Assembly: GCF_003515775.1 (NCBI RefSeq)
Contig: NZ_QWEI01000007.1
Span: 62,001-126,000, forward strand
Length of the DNA: 64,000 nucleotides
Source: Ureibacillus yapensis
GTDB taxonomy: Bacteria > Bacillota > Bacilli > Bacillales_A > Planococcaceae
Direction: 5' to 3'
The notes beneath the pieces are model-generated. The model was not told where the DNA came from. It was given only the letters and a program-made list of their open reading frames with translations, and did not search any database. Below, in pieces: positions 45,247 to 53,307 of this stretch (position 1 is the stretch's first letter; every line of letters starts with the position of its first letter). The position numbers and the translations under genes were made by a program.

Positions 45247-46215
45247 TTATTCATTTGTTAAAGAGGAGGCACAATCGCCCTCATCAATCATGTAACAGCT
45301 GCCTTTCACTTTTTTGCAGGTTCGCTTCACGGAAGCCAATGCATCGGATAAATCCTCTACTTTTTTGAATTTTCGTTTGGCATTGGTCAATACGGCAATG
45401 GATAAAGACATAATCGTAAAGTTTTCCATGGTTCCCGATCTTCCTTTTACTTTGAAATCCGGGTTTTTCAAATGCTTGGTATCATAAAAGCGAGGAATGG
45501 TTTCATCAAAGTCGCGAATGATATTTTCACAGATGGCGTTGATGTTGTAGTGCGGGAGGATAGCCATAAAATCATCTCCTCCGATATGCCCTAAAAAGTA
45601 ACCGGCCTGCGCCACATTCCTTTTTAGAATTTCACTTAAGTGCAGAAGGACTTTATCGCCTTTATTGAATCCATATATGTCATTGTATGTTTTAAAATAA
45701 TCTAAATCAAAGTAGATAATGCTGTACTGATCCAGATACAAGATTTCGCCAAGTTTTTGGTCGATCAAGTGATTGCCAGGCAATTTGCTTAAAGGATTCA
45801 AAAAGCTGGCAAATTGTACCTGGATATCCACAAATTCCATTAACAACGCACGAATGCTGACTACCCCAAAAAACTTGCCATCCTTTGTCACAATCACATC
45901 ATCATATAAATCTTCTTCTTGTCTTTCCATTGCAAGCTTACTGACCTCTGTAATACGTTGGTAGAAATCTACAATCAATGGATTTGTTTTTGCCAACAAA
46001 TTACTTTCTCGGCCCATATACAAATTATAACCATATAAAGTCCCGATTTTTTGATAAAAGTGTGTTCTTGTAATATGAGCAACTGGCTTTTCTTGATGTA
46101 CGACTACAATCCCTCGCAAATTCGGTTTTTCGGTAAATAATTTGTCCACTTCTTTATTTTTTAAAGACGGAGAAATATACGGGACTTTTTTGGCAATCCG
46201 TCCAATATTCGACAT
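45247..46215 (-). CDS. GGDEF diguanylate cyclase with CBS-like N-terminus
   Basis: A 322-residue cytoplasmic protein. Residues about 15-140 look like a CBS pair (GIVVVHQEKPVAHITRTHFY and DVIVTKDGKFFGVVSIRAL). The GGDEF domain follows (about 145-310) with FDLDYFKTYNDIYGFNKGD and the active-site loop HIGGDDF, a functional GGDEF variant. The RxxD inhibitory site usually found five residues before the loop is not seen (sequence NVAQAGYFLGH), so product inhibition may be absent. It makes c-di-GMP from GTP. The start at 46215 follows AGGTG by 7 bases. An EAL gene lies directly upstream. Confidence 0.85.
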   Translation of the reverse strand: MSNIGRIAKKVPYISPSLKNKEVDKLFTEKPNLRGIVVVHQEKPVAHITRTHFYQKIGTLYGYNLYMGRESNLLAKTNPLIVDFYQRITEVSKLAMERQEEDLYDDVIVTKDGKFFGVVSIRALLMEFVDIQVQFASFLNPLSKLPGNHLIDQKLGEILYLDQYSIIYFDLDYFKTYNDIYGFNKGDKVLLHLSEILKRNVAQAGYFLGHIGGDDFMAILPHYNINAICENIIRDFDETIPRFYDTKHLKNPDFKVKGRSGTMENFTIMSLSIAVLTNAKRKFKKVEDLSDALASVKRTCKKVKGSCYMIDEGDCASSLTNE

Positions 46216-46279
46216 CGTTTTCACCTGATTTCGTCATCATTTTCTCACCTATTTGACTCGGTTTTATATACAGTCCCAC

Positions 46280-46326
46280 GAAAAGCGCAAGCGCCGGGAT
46301 AGCCCGAAACACGCTTGCACTGGACA
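46280..46326. repeat. Short copy of the GAAAAGCG...CTGGACA repeat family; hairpin between EAL and GGDEF genes
   Basis: A 47-base imperfect palindrome: CAAGCGCCGGG pairs with CCCGAAACACGCTTG. Its ends (GAAAAGCGCAAGCGCC and ACTGGACA) resemble the ends of the big repeat units at 60602-61352. On the minus strand it also resembles a terminator (CGCTTTTCG tail). Confidence 0.55.
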
Positions 46327-46358
46327 CTCTTTTAAAAAAACATAACCTTTCTGCTCTT

Positions 46359-47219
46359 CTATGATAAATCCGGCAATTCACCCAACAATATATCGTGATT
46401 GGGCCTTCCTATTGCATAGCCTTGTGCGTAATGAATGCCCATCTCTTTCAGAAACTTGATTTCTTCTTTTCGTTCAAGGCCTTCTGCAATAATCTTGGTA
46501 TTGGATTGTTCGGCATACTCGTAAATTAATGACACAAGCTGTTGGCTAGCCGTCGTTTCATCAATGTATTGAATGAGCGATCGATCTAATTTAATAAATT
46601 CCGGTTTCAGATAGATCAATGTTTTTAAGCTATTATAGCCCGAACCAACATCGTCCACCGCAATTCGGTAGCCTTGCGATCGATAATGCGATAGAACGCG
46701 TTTAAATTCATGAAAATCCGTTAAGGCACTTCTTTCTGTCAACTCAAACACCACTTGTTCCGGGTGGATGCCAATCTCATTTATAAACTGCAAAGTATCT
46801 CCGGAATGATAGTTTTTATCCAGCAGGATATGCGGATGGATATTGAGAAAAAGAATAAAATCTTTCTTTTGGGCATAATCCTTTAACCGGGAAATGTAAC
46901 GCTTCAATGATAAATTCCTGCAAAATTTTTCAAACTCGAATACCATATCGGTTTGACCGACAAACTCATAGAAATGATCTACACTTGAAAACAATTGTGA
47001 CTGTCCAGGGCGGTTCAATGCCTCAAAACCAAATGTATCTCCCGTTTGAAGATTAACAATCGGTTGAAATAACGTATTAATCGACTCATTTTTCATAAAC
47101 TTTTTTAATTCTTTATATCGTTTATAATACAAAATGTCGTCATGCCTTTTATTATATAAATATCTTAAATACGAGAATAAATTAAGAGAATAGCCTCTTG
47201 TGTATGGTACTGAATTCAT
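46359..47219 (-). CDS. EAL domain c-di-GMP phosphodiesterase
   Basis: A 286-residue protein made almost only of an EAL domain (about 45-285). The catalytic and metal-binding set is visible: FEALNRPG (EAL motif), LNIHPH (Asn), FELTERS (Glu), AVDDVGSGYNSL (the DD pair), FIKLDRSLI (Lys), and YAQGYAIGRP (Gln at the end). It should hydrolyse c-di-GMP to pGpG. AAGGAGC precedes the ATG. It is the promoter-proximal gene of a pair with the cyclase gene; a hairpin lies between them. Confidence 0.88.
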   Translation of the reverse strand: MNSVPYTRGYSLNLFSYLRYLYNKRHDDILYYKRYKELKKFMKNESINTLFQPIVNLQTGDTFGFEALNRPGQSQLFSSVDHFYEFVGQTDMVFEFEKFCRNLSLKRYISRLKDYAQKKDFILFLNIHPHILLDKNYHSGDTLQFINEIGIHPEQVVFELTERSALTDFHEFKRVLSHYRSQGYRIAVDDVGSGYNSLKTLIYLKPEFIKLDRSLIQYIDETTASQQLVSLIYEYAEQSNTKIIAEGLERKEEIKFLKEMGIHYAQGYAIGRPNHDILLGELPDLS

Positions 47220-47342
47220 ATTAGCTCCTTGTTAGAAAAAGGGGATTATTACCTATAATATGCTTTTTTTGTTAATTTAACATGACTAGAATATTAATGC
47301 TTTGTAAATACCCATGGCATTGGGATGACCTTTTGAAGACCA

Positions 47343-47376
47343 TAAAAAAAGCCGAAATCATGAATGACTTCGGCTT
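47343..47376 (-). terminator. Terminator overlapping the P450 stop codon
   Basis: Minus-strand GAAGCCGAAGTC pairs with GATTTCGGCTT, followed by TTTTT. The stop codon at 47358-47360 lies inside the loop, so the last codons are part of the stem. Confidence 0.8.
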
Positions 47377-48617
47377 CGTTTTACTTGATCGAGAATGATT
47401 TTGCTTTGGGGAATGCTCGGAATATCATCTAAACTAAAATTCAAATCTTGTTCCGGCACATTGTATTCCATTCGGTTGACAAGGAAATCCAGACTGACTT
47501 TCATTACATCAATCGTGATTTGCTCTCCTGCACAACGATGTCCCAAATAGTAGTCTCCTCCCCCTTGAGGGATAAAACTGAAAGGCGTTCCTTTCCAATG
47601 TGCAAATCGTTCCGGGTTAAACACATAGGGGTCTTCCCATTTTACCGGGTCATGATTTGTCCCGTAAAGATCCAGCAATGTTAGCGTTCCTTCCGCAAAC
47701 TGATACCCATTCCATGTAAAATCTTGTTTTACCTTCGCTGCGACAAAAGGGAAGAATGGATAAAATCTCCTTACTTCCTGCACGAACATTTTTGAGTAAT
47801 CTGGAAACGTTTTTAGTTTTTCCTTCTGTTCAGGAAATTGAAGCAATGCCAAAAGTGAAAAATTAATATAGATGGAGATTGCGACAATCGGCCTTAGCAT
47901 GTTGATGATTTCAACCGTAACCGTTTTTTCATCCAATAAATGGCCGTTTGCGTCTTTATGGAAAGCAAATTGATGCAACACAGTATCTTTTGAAATTTTC
48001 AATTTATCTTCCCGCATATCAATGATAAGTTGATGGATTGTTTTTTCAACGTTATTTCGCAAGGCTCTTCCCATCCAATGGTTCGGACCGACTACTGCAG
48101 CAGTTTCGAACATGGCGGACAGCTCTTTTGTCATTTTCGGGACGTGCTGTTCATTTAAAGGATATCCAATCCATTTAAATGCCACTTCGCACAGGAGCTC
48201 TTTGACCTCTTCGTAAAAAAGGATGCTGTTCATCTTGCTCCATTGATCGAGCGACTTTTCCCACTGCATCTTTGTAAGCTCTATCATAGATTCCAGTTTC
48301 TCCGGGGTCATCACCGACATCAGCATGGCTTTGCGGTTGCGGTGTTCTTCATCATCCAACGTCTGTACACTGTTCTCGCCGAACAATGTTTCTTTTACTC
48401 GATTTGGCGCAGCACCGTTTCTTTTAAATTTTGACGGGTCGTAAAAAATTTGCGCTGCCTCTTCCCCGATCATGCAAATTGCTTTTCTTCCCAAAATGCG
48501 TGTCTCGAAAACATTGGAGTCAAATTGTTCACTTCGATTAAGGATAAATTGATATCCTTCTTTCAAAAGGCTAATACTATGGTCGATCCCTTCCTCGCGC
48601 GGCATTCTATTTTCCAC
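47358..48617 (-). CDS. cypC: Fatty-acid peroxygenase cytochrome P450 (CYP152)
   Basis: A 419-residue P450 that hydroxylates or decarboxylates fatty acids with hydrogen peroxide, needing no reductase. The heme-thiolate loop is QGGGDYYLGHRCAGEQ (Cys near residue 360). The I-helix holds NMLRPIVAI, the Arg-Pro pair that replaces the usual acid-Thr pair in CYP152 and binds the fatty acid carboxylate. The EVRRFYPFFPF block is the K-helix ExxR. The preferred start is the GTG at 48617, 6 bases after GAGGTG. The counterpart in Bacillus is CypC (YbdT). Confidence 0.92.
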   Translation of the reverse strand: MENRMPREEGIDHSISLLKEGYQFILNRSEQFDSNVFETRILGRKAICMIGEEAAQIFYDPSKFKRNGAAPNRVKETLFGENSVQTLDDEEHRNRKAMLMSVMTPEKLESMIELTKMQWEKSLDQWSKMNSILFYEEVKELLCEVAFKWIGYPLNEQHVPKMTKELSAMFETAAVVGPNHWMGRALRNNVEKTIHQLIIDMREDKLKISKDTVLHQFAFHKDANGHLLDEKTVTVEIINMLRPIVAISIYINFSLLALLQFPEQKEKLKTFPDYSKMFVQEVRRFYPFFPFVAAKVKQDFTWNGYQFAEGTLTLLDLYGTNHDPVKWEDPYVFNPERFAHWKGTPFSFIPQGGGDYYLGHRCAGEQITIDVMKVSLDFLVNRMEYNVPEQDLNFSLDDIPSIPQSKIILDQVKRSRSHS

Positions 48618-48742
48618 TGTGTTCACCTCGTTTTCGTTCGCTGCTATTAGTCTTTCTATTCCTTATTTGTTTATACTTAAACTTCCTTATTGCCCAAAAT
48701 AAAAATACCAAAACCGTTTACAACGATCTGGTGTATCTCCCC

Positions 48743-49300
48743 TCAATTGGTCACGGGACAAATCGTTTTCGGATTATTTTCCAGCAGATCAGCCAATTGC
48801 CCTTCAAATTCCAAATGAAGGTTTTCCATGTTTTGCAGGTCAGAAGGCGCCACTAAGGAAATCGGTTTTTGAAATTGAATGATTTGCCCTTCATTTAATA
48901 CATGGGCGACAAATTCCGAACAAAAAAAGGCATGTTTCCGGTTGGATGGTTTATTGATCATGAATGTTATTACACCTAACAGATTATACCGGTAAAGATG
49001 CTTTTCTGTTTCAATTTCCCTAACAAACATTTTCATCTTTCCAATTTGGGCATCGGTTGCTTCAAACCGGTAAATGGCACATCTTGCATTTTTAAATAAT
49101 CCTTGCCTTACGTCTTCATTCACAAATCCGCCTATAAAAGGATTTCGGGGTCTTTTGCGTCCAAAACTGTATACTTCATTAAAATTTTTATCAAAAACAA
49201 TAGAAGCATGATTATATGGCTTTTTTGTATAAAGCTTAATCATCCTTGTAAACATTGTGCCTGTATCGGTCAGTAATAAATAAACATTCTTCCGCTCCAT
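48743..49300 (-). CDS. Permuted papain-like (YiiX/NlpC-P60 superfamily) protein, tentative
   Basis: A 185-residue protein without a signal peptide. KPYNHASIVFD (His at about 33) and AFFCSEFVAHVLN (Cys at about 130), with the histidine preceding the cysteine, fit the circularly permuted papain-like group (YiiX/YaeF). These enzymes act on amide or acyl bonds of lipids or peptidoglycan. The family call is by motif only. The ATG at 49300 lies 10 bases after AAGGAG; an ATG three codons upstream sits too close to that site. Confidence 0.6.
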   Translation of the reverse strand: MERKNVYLLLTDTGTMFTRMIKLYTKKPYNHASIVFDKNFNEVYSFGRKRPRNPFIGGFVNEDVRQGLFKNARCAIYRFEATDAQIGKMKMFVREIETEKHLYRYNLLGVITFMINKPSNRKHAFFCSEFVAHVLNEGQIIQFQKPISLVAPSDLQNMENLHLEFEGQLADLLENNPKTICPVTN

Positions 49301-49309
49301 TCGGCGCAT

Positions 49310-49514
49310 ACTCCTTCATTTATTGTTACTATTTATCATAAAGTCCCAACCATGGCTTGTTAACCGGCTCGGGGAATATTCTGCAATCAGTCTGTAGACC
49401 TAGTTCAATCAACGGTTCATATTTTGATTTACATTAGGATATATGCGGAGAATCTTTGATTATGATGAAATCGGAAGGAATTCAGCTAAAAAAATCAACT
49501 GTTTCTCTACAACA
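49310..49514. other. Intergenic, no gene seen
   Basis: About 200 bases between the papain-like gene and the terminator of the 31-codon gene; no supported frame or named element. Confidence 0.4.
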
Positions 49515-49543
49515 CAAAAAAGCCCGGAGAAAGGCTCTCCGGG
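49515..49543 (-). terminator. Terminator of the 31-residue gene
   Basis: Minus-strand CCCGGAGA/TCTCCGGG (49536-49543 with 49523-49530), then CTTTTTTG. Confidence 0.85.
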
Positions 49544-49582
49544 TTGATATTCACTATCTCCACATGATGTTAAACTTCAGGA

Positions 49583-49678
49583 TCATGCAGCTTCAATATT
49601 TTTCAATAAAGAATGTATGCTTTTCCTTGAAAGTTTGGGCGGATGGTCGGACTTTGGGTCTTCTTTCGCGTTTTGCAT
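49583..49678 (-). CDS. 31-residue basic peptide with forespore-type promoter
   Basis: A 32-codon gene. The translation MQNAKEDPKSDHPPKLSRKS and onwards ends LLKNIEAA; it is basic in the middle and hydrophilic. GAGGAGGG lies 10 bases before the ATG, a sigma-G/F-type promoter lies about 53 bases upstream, and a strong terminator follows 40 bases later, so all parts of a transcription unit are present. I do not recognise the family; it may be a minor acid-soluble spore protein or another spore-core peptide. Inference from the promoter only. Confidence 0.6.
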   Translation of the reverse strand: MQNAKEDPKSDHPPKLSRKSIHSLLKNIEAA

Positions 49679-49730
49679 GAACGCAACACCCTCCTCGAAC
49701 ATACACGGAATTGTTAAGTGAAATCTCCTT

Positions 49731-49759
49731 TAGTATGGCGATTCGTTTTTTTCATATAC
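49731..49759 (-). promoter_or_regulatory. Sigma-G/F type promoter of the 31-residue gene
   Basis: Minus-strand GTATA (49759 to 49755), 17 bases, then CATACTA (49737 to 49731). Both boxes fit the forespore sigma-G consensus (GHATR and CATNHTA) in full. Confidence 0.65.
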
Positions 49760-49788
49760 GTCATTTGTATTTTAATCTTTGAACATCA

Positions 49789-49812
49789 CAAAAAGCCCGG
49801 ATTGCCCGGGCC
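49789..49812 (-). terminator. Terminator of ypzG
   Basis: Minus-strand GCCCGG-CAAT-CCGGGC-type stem (49806-49811 with 49795-49800), followed by TTTTTG. Confidence 0.75.
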
Positions 49813-49839
49813 TTGATTCACTGAAATCTAGATGATGAT

Positions 49840-49992
49840 TTACCAATGTCTCGCCTTTGCGTTGATTCTCAAAATCTGGTTATTGAGAGAGACCTCTGTT
49901 TGACCATTCATTTGAGATTTTTGGAACTTTGGTTTTGCCCAGTTATGGTGAGTCTTTGAAGTATGAGGATTAAGCAATCCCTTCTTATCCAT
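49840..49992 (-). CDS. ypzG: YpzG family small protein
   Basis: A 50-residue hydrophilic protein. The segment HHNWAKPKFQKSQMNGQTEV and the end LRINAKARHW match the YpzG family of Bacillales, a group of very small proteins of unknown function. A GGGGTG site precedes the ATG. The promoter upstream has the sigma-G/F form, which suggests forespore expression. A terminator follows 28 bases after the stop. Confidence 0.75.
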   Translation of the reverse strand: MDKKGLLNPHTSKTHHNWAKPKFQKSQMNGQTEVSLNNQILRINAKARHW

Positions 49993-50041
49993 TCGTCACA
50001 CCCCTGTTCATCATGGTCGATTTCTTTTGTGAAATCCTATT

Positions 50042-50070
50042 TAGTATTAATCATTTTTTTCATATCATAC
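50042..50070 (-). promoter_or_regulatory. Sigma-G/F type promoter of ypzG
   Basis: Minus-strand GTATG (50070 to 50066), 17 bases, then AATACTA (50048 to 50042; one mismatch to CATNHTA). The whole region resembles the promoter at 49731-49759, including the TATGAAAAAAA spacer and a GATTTCAC just downstream. Confidence 0.55.
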
Positions 50071-50237
50071 AAACTCAATTTATTGAATGGATGCGCAATT
50101 GCTGTTAATCATTCACGGACGATACCCACCTATTTTCCCTACAAGAAACGGACCAATCATTTGCTGGTATAAACCCAAACTGTAAAGGAACACTTTTTGC
50201 CCATTTCCATATTTTATAAAGGAAAGGGGCGATCAAT

Positions 50238-50540
50238 GTGGTTTCAATTGAGCCAATCGAATTGAGCGGACATATGTTTACGGCTGTTACTGTACGGTTA
50301 CCTAAAACCACGCTTCTAACGGTTTCGAACGAAAATGGCTACATTATGTGCGGTGCATTGGATGTTGGGCTGTTAAACACCAAATTATCAGACCGTAAAA
50401 TTATTGCCGGCCGCGCCGTTGGGGTCAAAACAATTGATGAATTATTAAAAGCGCCACTTGAGTCCGTCACATATGAAGCAGAAAAATTAGGAATAGTAAA
50501 AGGAACAATCGGAATTGATGCATTGTTGAAAATGATTTAA
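50238..50540 (+). CDS. yunC: DUF1805 protein YunC
   Basis: A 100-residue protein of the DUF1805 family (YunC). The motif NENGYIMCGALDVGLLN (about 31-47) with the conserved cysteine and KIIAGRAVGVKTIDELL (about 54-70) are the family blocks. The structure is known for YunC but the function is not. The start is GTG, 8 bases after GGAAAGGGG. Monocistronic, with its own terminator. Confidence 0.88.
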   Translation: MVSIEPIELSGHMFTAVTVRLPKTTLLTVSNENGYIMCGALDVGLLNTKLSDRKIIAGRAVGVKTIDELLKAPLESVTYEAEKLGIVKGTIGIDALLKMI

Positions 50541-50567
50541 GCCAGAGAATGTTTCTCCGGCTTTTTT
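50541..50567 (+). terminator. Terminator of yunC
   Basis: GCCAGAGAA/TTCTCCGGC stem with a three-base loop, directly after the stop, then TTTTTT. Confidence 0.85.
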
Positions 50568-50740
50568 CTTGCTCTATTTTCCATTCTAAAATATATATTT
50601 TAAATACATCTTTCGATTTCCTTCTCTTTCGCGGATTTCCAAAACATTTAAAATTAAAACATTATATGATAAAATCAAGTGGATGAAGTGAACCTGCAAG
50701 CAGCAACTTTTGCAGGATAAACATTAGGGGGGAATATATT

Positions 50741-50968
50741 ATGGGTAGTTCAGTATTAAAACCAAATGCCAAAATTGCTCCAGAGCGTGAGAGTGAAGCA
50801 TTGGCTATTCGCAATAACATGATTATCGAATTATTGGTAAATGTACTAGATGAAGCATTAGTAATCGAACGCCACATTTTACGTGAACGTTTAGCAAACT
50901 TGATCGAGCTTGCTGATTACGATGAAGAGTTGACAGAAACTCTACACGGTGTTATCAACAAATTATAG
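50741..50968 (+). CDS. Small helical protein, 75 residues, unknown
   Basis: A 75-residue acidic, probably all-helical protein: NNMIIELLVNVLDEALVIER then RERLANLIELADYDEELTET. AGGGGGG lies 9 bases before the ATG and a terminator follows at once, so it is a genuine single gene. I do not recognise it. The amphipathic helices suggest a small dimer or a regulator-binding protein, which is only an inference. Confidence 0.65.
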   Translation: MGSSVLKPNAKIAPERESEALAIRNNMIIELLVNVLDEALVIERHILRERLANLIELADYDEELTETLHGVINKL

Positions 50969-50972
50969 TTAT

Positions 50973-51008
50973 AAAAGAGTCGCTCCATTAAATCGGGCGG
51001 CTCTTTTT
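50973..51008 (+). terminator. Terminator of the 75-residue gene
   Basis: AAAAGAGTCGCTC pairs with GGGCGGCTCTTTT, loop of about eight, then a T-run. Confidence 0.8.
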
Positions 51009-51073
51009 ATGTCAGCTATATTTTAGGCGGGACAAACATAAACTCCTATATCTGAAATGAGAGGGAGAATGCT

Positions 51074-51337
51074 TTGGAATCCGCTTTACTTTATATGGTT
51101 TTATTGCGGCTGCTTTCCGGAACAATTGAGATTACCGCTGCAGGATTGATGTTCAAATCCCATGACCTTGAAAAAGCGCTGGCCATCAATTCCATGCTGG
51201 CTTTAGTGGGGCCAACCATCCTGATTGTCACAACAAGTTTGGGTATAGCGGGCCTCGGAGACAAAATCTCCTATTCAAAGATGCTTTGTCTTTTCGGCGG
51301 CATTATTTTAATATTATTGAGTTTAAAAATGAAATGA
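51074..51337 (+). CDS. yqhV: YqhV (DUF2619) small membrane protein
   Basis: An 87-residue protein with two to three membrane segments. The pattern LLRLLSGTIEITAAGLMFK and EKALAINSMLALVGPTILIV matches YqhV of Bacillus, which sits next to the spoIIIA cluster there; here it is elsewhere. Function unknown. It starts with TTG after GAGGGAG. Confidence 0.82.
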   Translation: MESALLYMVLLRLLSGTIEITAAGLMFKSHDLEKALAINSMLALVGPTILIVTTSLGIAGLGDKISYSKMLCLFGGIILILLSLKMK

Positions 51338-51349
51338 ACCAACCTCACC

Positions 51350-52312
51350 CTATCTAAACCAACCTTTCCGCCTGAACCATAGAAGCATAAAACCACCGAT
51401 GGCTGCCATCAATACCAGAGAAAACAAATAGCCATATTTCCATGATAATTCGGGAATATTGTCAAAGTTCATTCCATAAATCCCAGCAATGAACGTTAAC
51501 GGAGCAAAGATGGATGTAATGATGGTTAATAGTTTCATCACATTATTGGTTTGATGGGAATTTAGCGATAAGTAACTATCCCTGATATCAGCCGTTACTT
51601 CCCGGTTGCTCATCACCATCTCGGAAAGCTTTAAAAGGTGATCATATATATCCGAAAAATACTCTCTTCTTTCACTGATTCGGTTTAGATTGAGATGATG
51701 GGAATTCAGCATGCGATAAAGCAAATCACGCATGGGATTTACTGAATGCAATAGGGCCAACAAACGATTTCTTGTTTCAAATAATTCATCCATTAGTTGA
51801 TTCATGGCTTTCTTCCTTGTATTGTCGATCATTTTTTCCAGTTTGTCTTCTATTGTATAAATGAGGGGAAAATAGTTATCGACGATTTTATCCAAAATTT
51901 CATAAAAAACATAATAGGGATCCCAGTCTGTGAGTGAATCTTGTGCCACCAGCCGTTCCCATACGATGTTAACTTCCATCAAAGGTACTTTATGAAAAGT
52001 GACGATACACGATTCCCCAACAAAAAAATCAAGCTCATCTTTAAAAATCGCTTCATTCTCTTCGTGCAAAATGTGGGTAACATAGAAAGTATACGTTTTA
52101 TAATAATCCAGTTTCGGCCGCTGGAATTCTTGCACACAGTCTTCAATTGCAAGCGGATGAAAATGAAACTTATCCGAAAGAAGATTTAATTCTTCATCCG
52201 TAGGCTCACTAAAATCCACCCAGAACCATTTATAATCGGACAAAACTGCATTATGGATTGAAATGTTTTTTTCTAAATGGTTATCATTTGTTATTCCTAT
52301 AAAATAAATCAT
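51350..52312 (-). CDS. corA: CorA family magnesium/divalent cation channel
   Basis: A 320-residue protein with a large N-terminal cytoplasmic funnel domain (about 1-255) and two C-terminal membrane helices. The selectivity motif YGMNFDNIPE (about 275-284) lies at the end of TM1, and the basic tail WFRRKGWFR closes the protein. It forms pentamers for magnesium or cobalt uptake. The start at 52312 follows AAAGGA; 10 upstream codons are open but overlap the end region of the hydrolase gene. Confidence 0.92.
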   Translation of the reverse strand: MIYFIGITNDNHLEKNISIHNAVLSDYKWFWVDFSEPTDEELNLLSDKFHFHPLAIEDCVQEFQRPKLDYYKTYTFYVTHILHEENEAIFKDELDFFVGESCIVTFHKVPLMEVNIVWERLVAQDSLTDWDPYYVFYEILDKIVDNYFPLIYTIEDKLEKMIDNTRKKAMNQLMDELFETRNRLLALLHSVNPMRDLLYRMLNSHHLNLNRISERREYFSDIYDHLLKLSEMVMSNREVTADIRDSYLSLNSHQTNNVMKLLTIITSIFAPLTFIAGIYGMNFDNIPELSWKYGYLFSLVLMAAIGGFMLLWFRRKGWFR

Positions 52313-52342
52313 CGGACTTAATCCTTTCATTATTAGCAACAT

Positions 52343-53134
52343 TCAGATCATAAAAGGATTTTCCCTTTTATACGATTGTATAAACTTATGGATGGCATCA
52401 TGCAATTTTTGCGGCTCCTTTGTAGGGATTTGGTGTTTCGCACTTTCCAGGAAAATAAGTTCACTATTCGCCAAATGCGCATGCAGCTCATAAGCATGTT
52501 TGTGGAATGTTGTATTTTTCGCCCCATATAGAAGCAGTACAGGCGCTTCTATTGAACGAAGCTCCTTGCCAAAATTCCCATTCAAAGTATAGTCATAGTA
52601 TTGCTTTATATTTTGTGCCGTTCCCTGACGAGAAGTTTTACGAATTTGATCAAAGCTAGACTTGGACTCCGAATTGCTTTTTGAAACCATGGAACTGAGA
52701 ATATTCATGGTTGTTGGATTCGAAAGGGCTTTAGCCGCTTTTAATCTTAGCTTCAAGTAGAAATCTTTTTCTTCGGACAATGCACTGATTACAATGCCTC
52801 CAAATGCTCTTTCGGAATAACGCTGCAAAAAATCCAGTGCAATATTCCCTCCTGCTGAATATCCGCACAAGAAAATCTTATTAATCTTTAAATGGTCTAT
52901 TAAAGCTAGGATATCTTGTGCAATCAACGGAAATGTGATTGGTTCCATAGAGGGACTGCTTCCTCCGTGCCCCCGAATATCAAACGTAATGACTTGATAT
53001 TTCTTGGATAGGTGCTCCATTTGGTACCTAAAGTTTGCACTTGTTAATAAGGGCGGATGAATGAATACAATTGGAATCCCCTTTCCCTTTATTTCATAAA
53101 ACATCCTGATCTTGTCTATCGTGATGAAAGGCAA
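52343..53134 (-). CDS. Alpha/beta hydrolase
   Basis: A 263-residue cytoplasmic hydrolase. The oxyanion-hole region is IVFIHPPLLTS (about 20-30), the nucleophile elbow is CGYSAGGN (Ser near residue 91), the acid is around LLLYGAKNTTF (about 208) and the histidine in ESAKHQIPTKEP (about 238). The substrate is unknown; esterase or lactonase activity is likely. It starts with TTG, 7 bases after AGAGGTG, and is followed 30 bp later by the corA start. Confidence 0.87.
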   Translation of the reverse strand: MPFITIDKIRMFYEIKGKGIPIVFIHPPLLTSANFRYQMEHLSKKYQVITFDIRGHGGSSPSMEPITFPLIAQDILALIDHLKINKIFLCGYSAGGNIALDFLQRYSERAFGGIVISALSEEKDFYLKLRLKAAKALSNPTTMNILSSMVSKSNSESKSSFDQIRKTSRQGTAQNIKQYYDYTLNGNFGKELRSIEAPVLLLYGAKNTTFHKHAYELHAHLANSELIFLESAKHQIPTKEPQKLHDAIHKFIQSYKRENPFMI

Positions 53135-53307
53135 AGAGAAACACCTCTTTCTGAATTCACATAGGTACTAGTAGTATGTACTGTGTAATTGATGTTAATC
53201 GAATAAATAATATTCTCTTACCTTGTTTCCCTTCCTGATTTTTGCCGAATAGAAATCAAAATTAAACCAATACTGTCCCTTGAGCCACTTTTAAGGGAGG
53301 AAAATCC

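Noticed and set aside
48709-48722. Cre-like TGTAAACGG upstream of cypC
   Set aside because: Same weakness at the 3' end of the motif; 12 of 14 matches is not enough in AT-rich DNA.
53250-53280. A sigma-G-like promoter (GAATA, 17 bases, AATACTG) before the manganese catalase gene
   Set aside because: The minus-10 box has two mismatches, including the conserved last A, unlike the two good sites at 49.7 and 50.0 kb.
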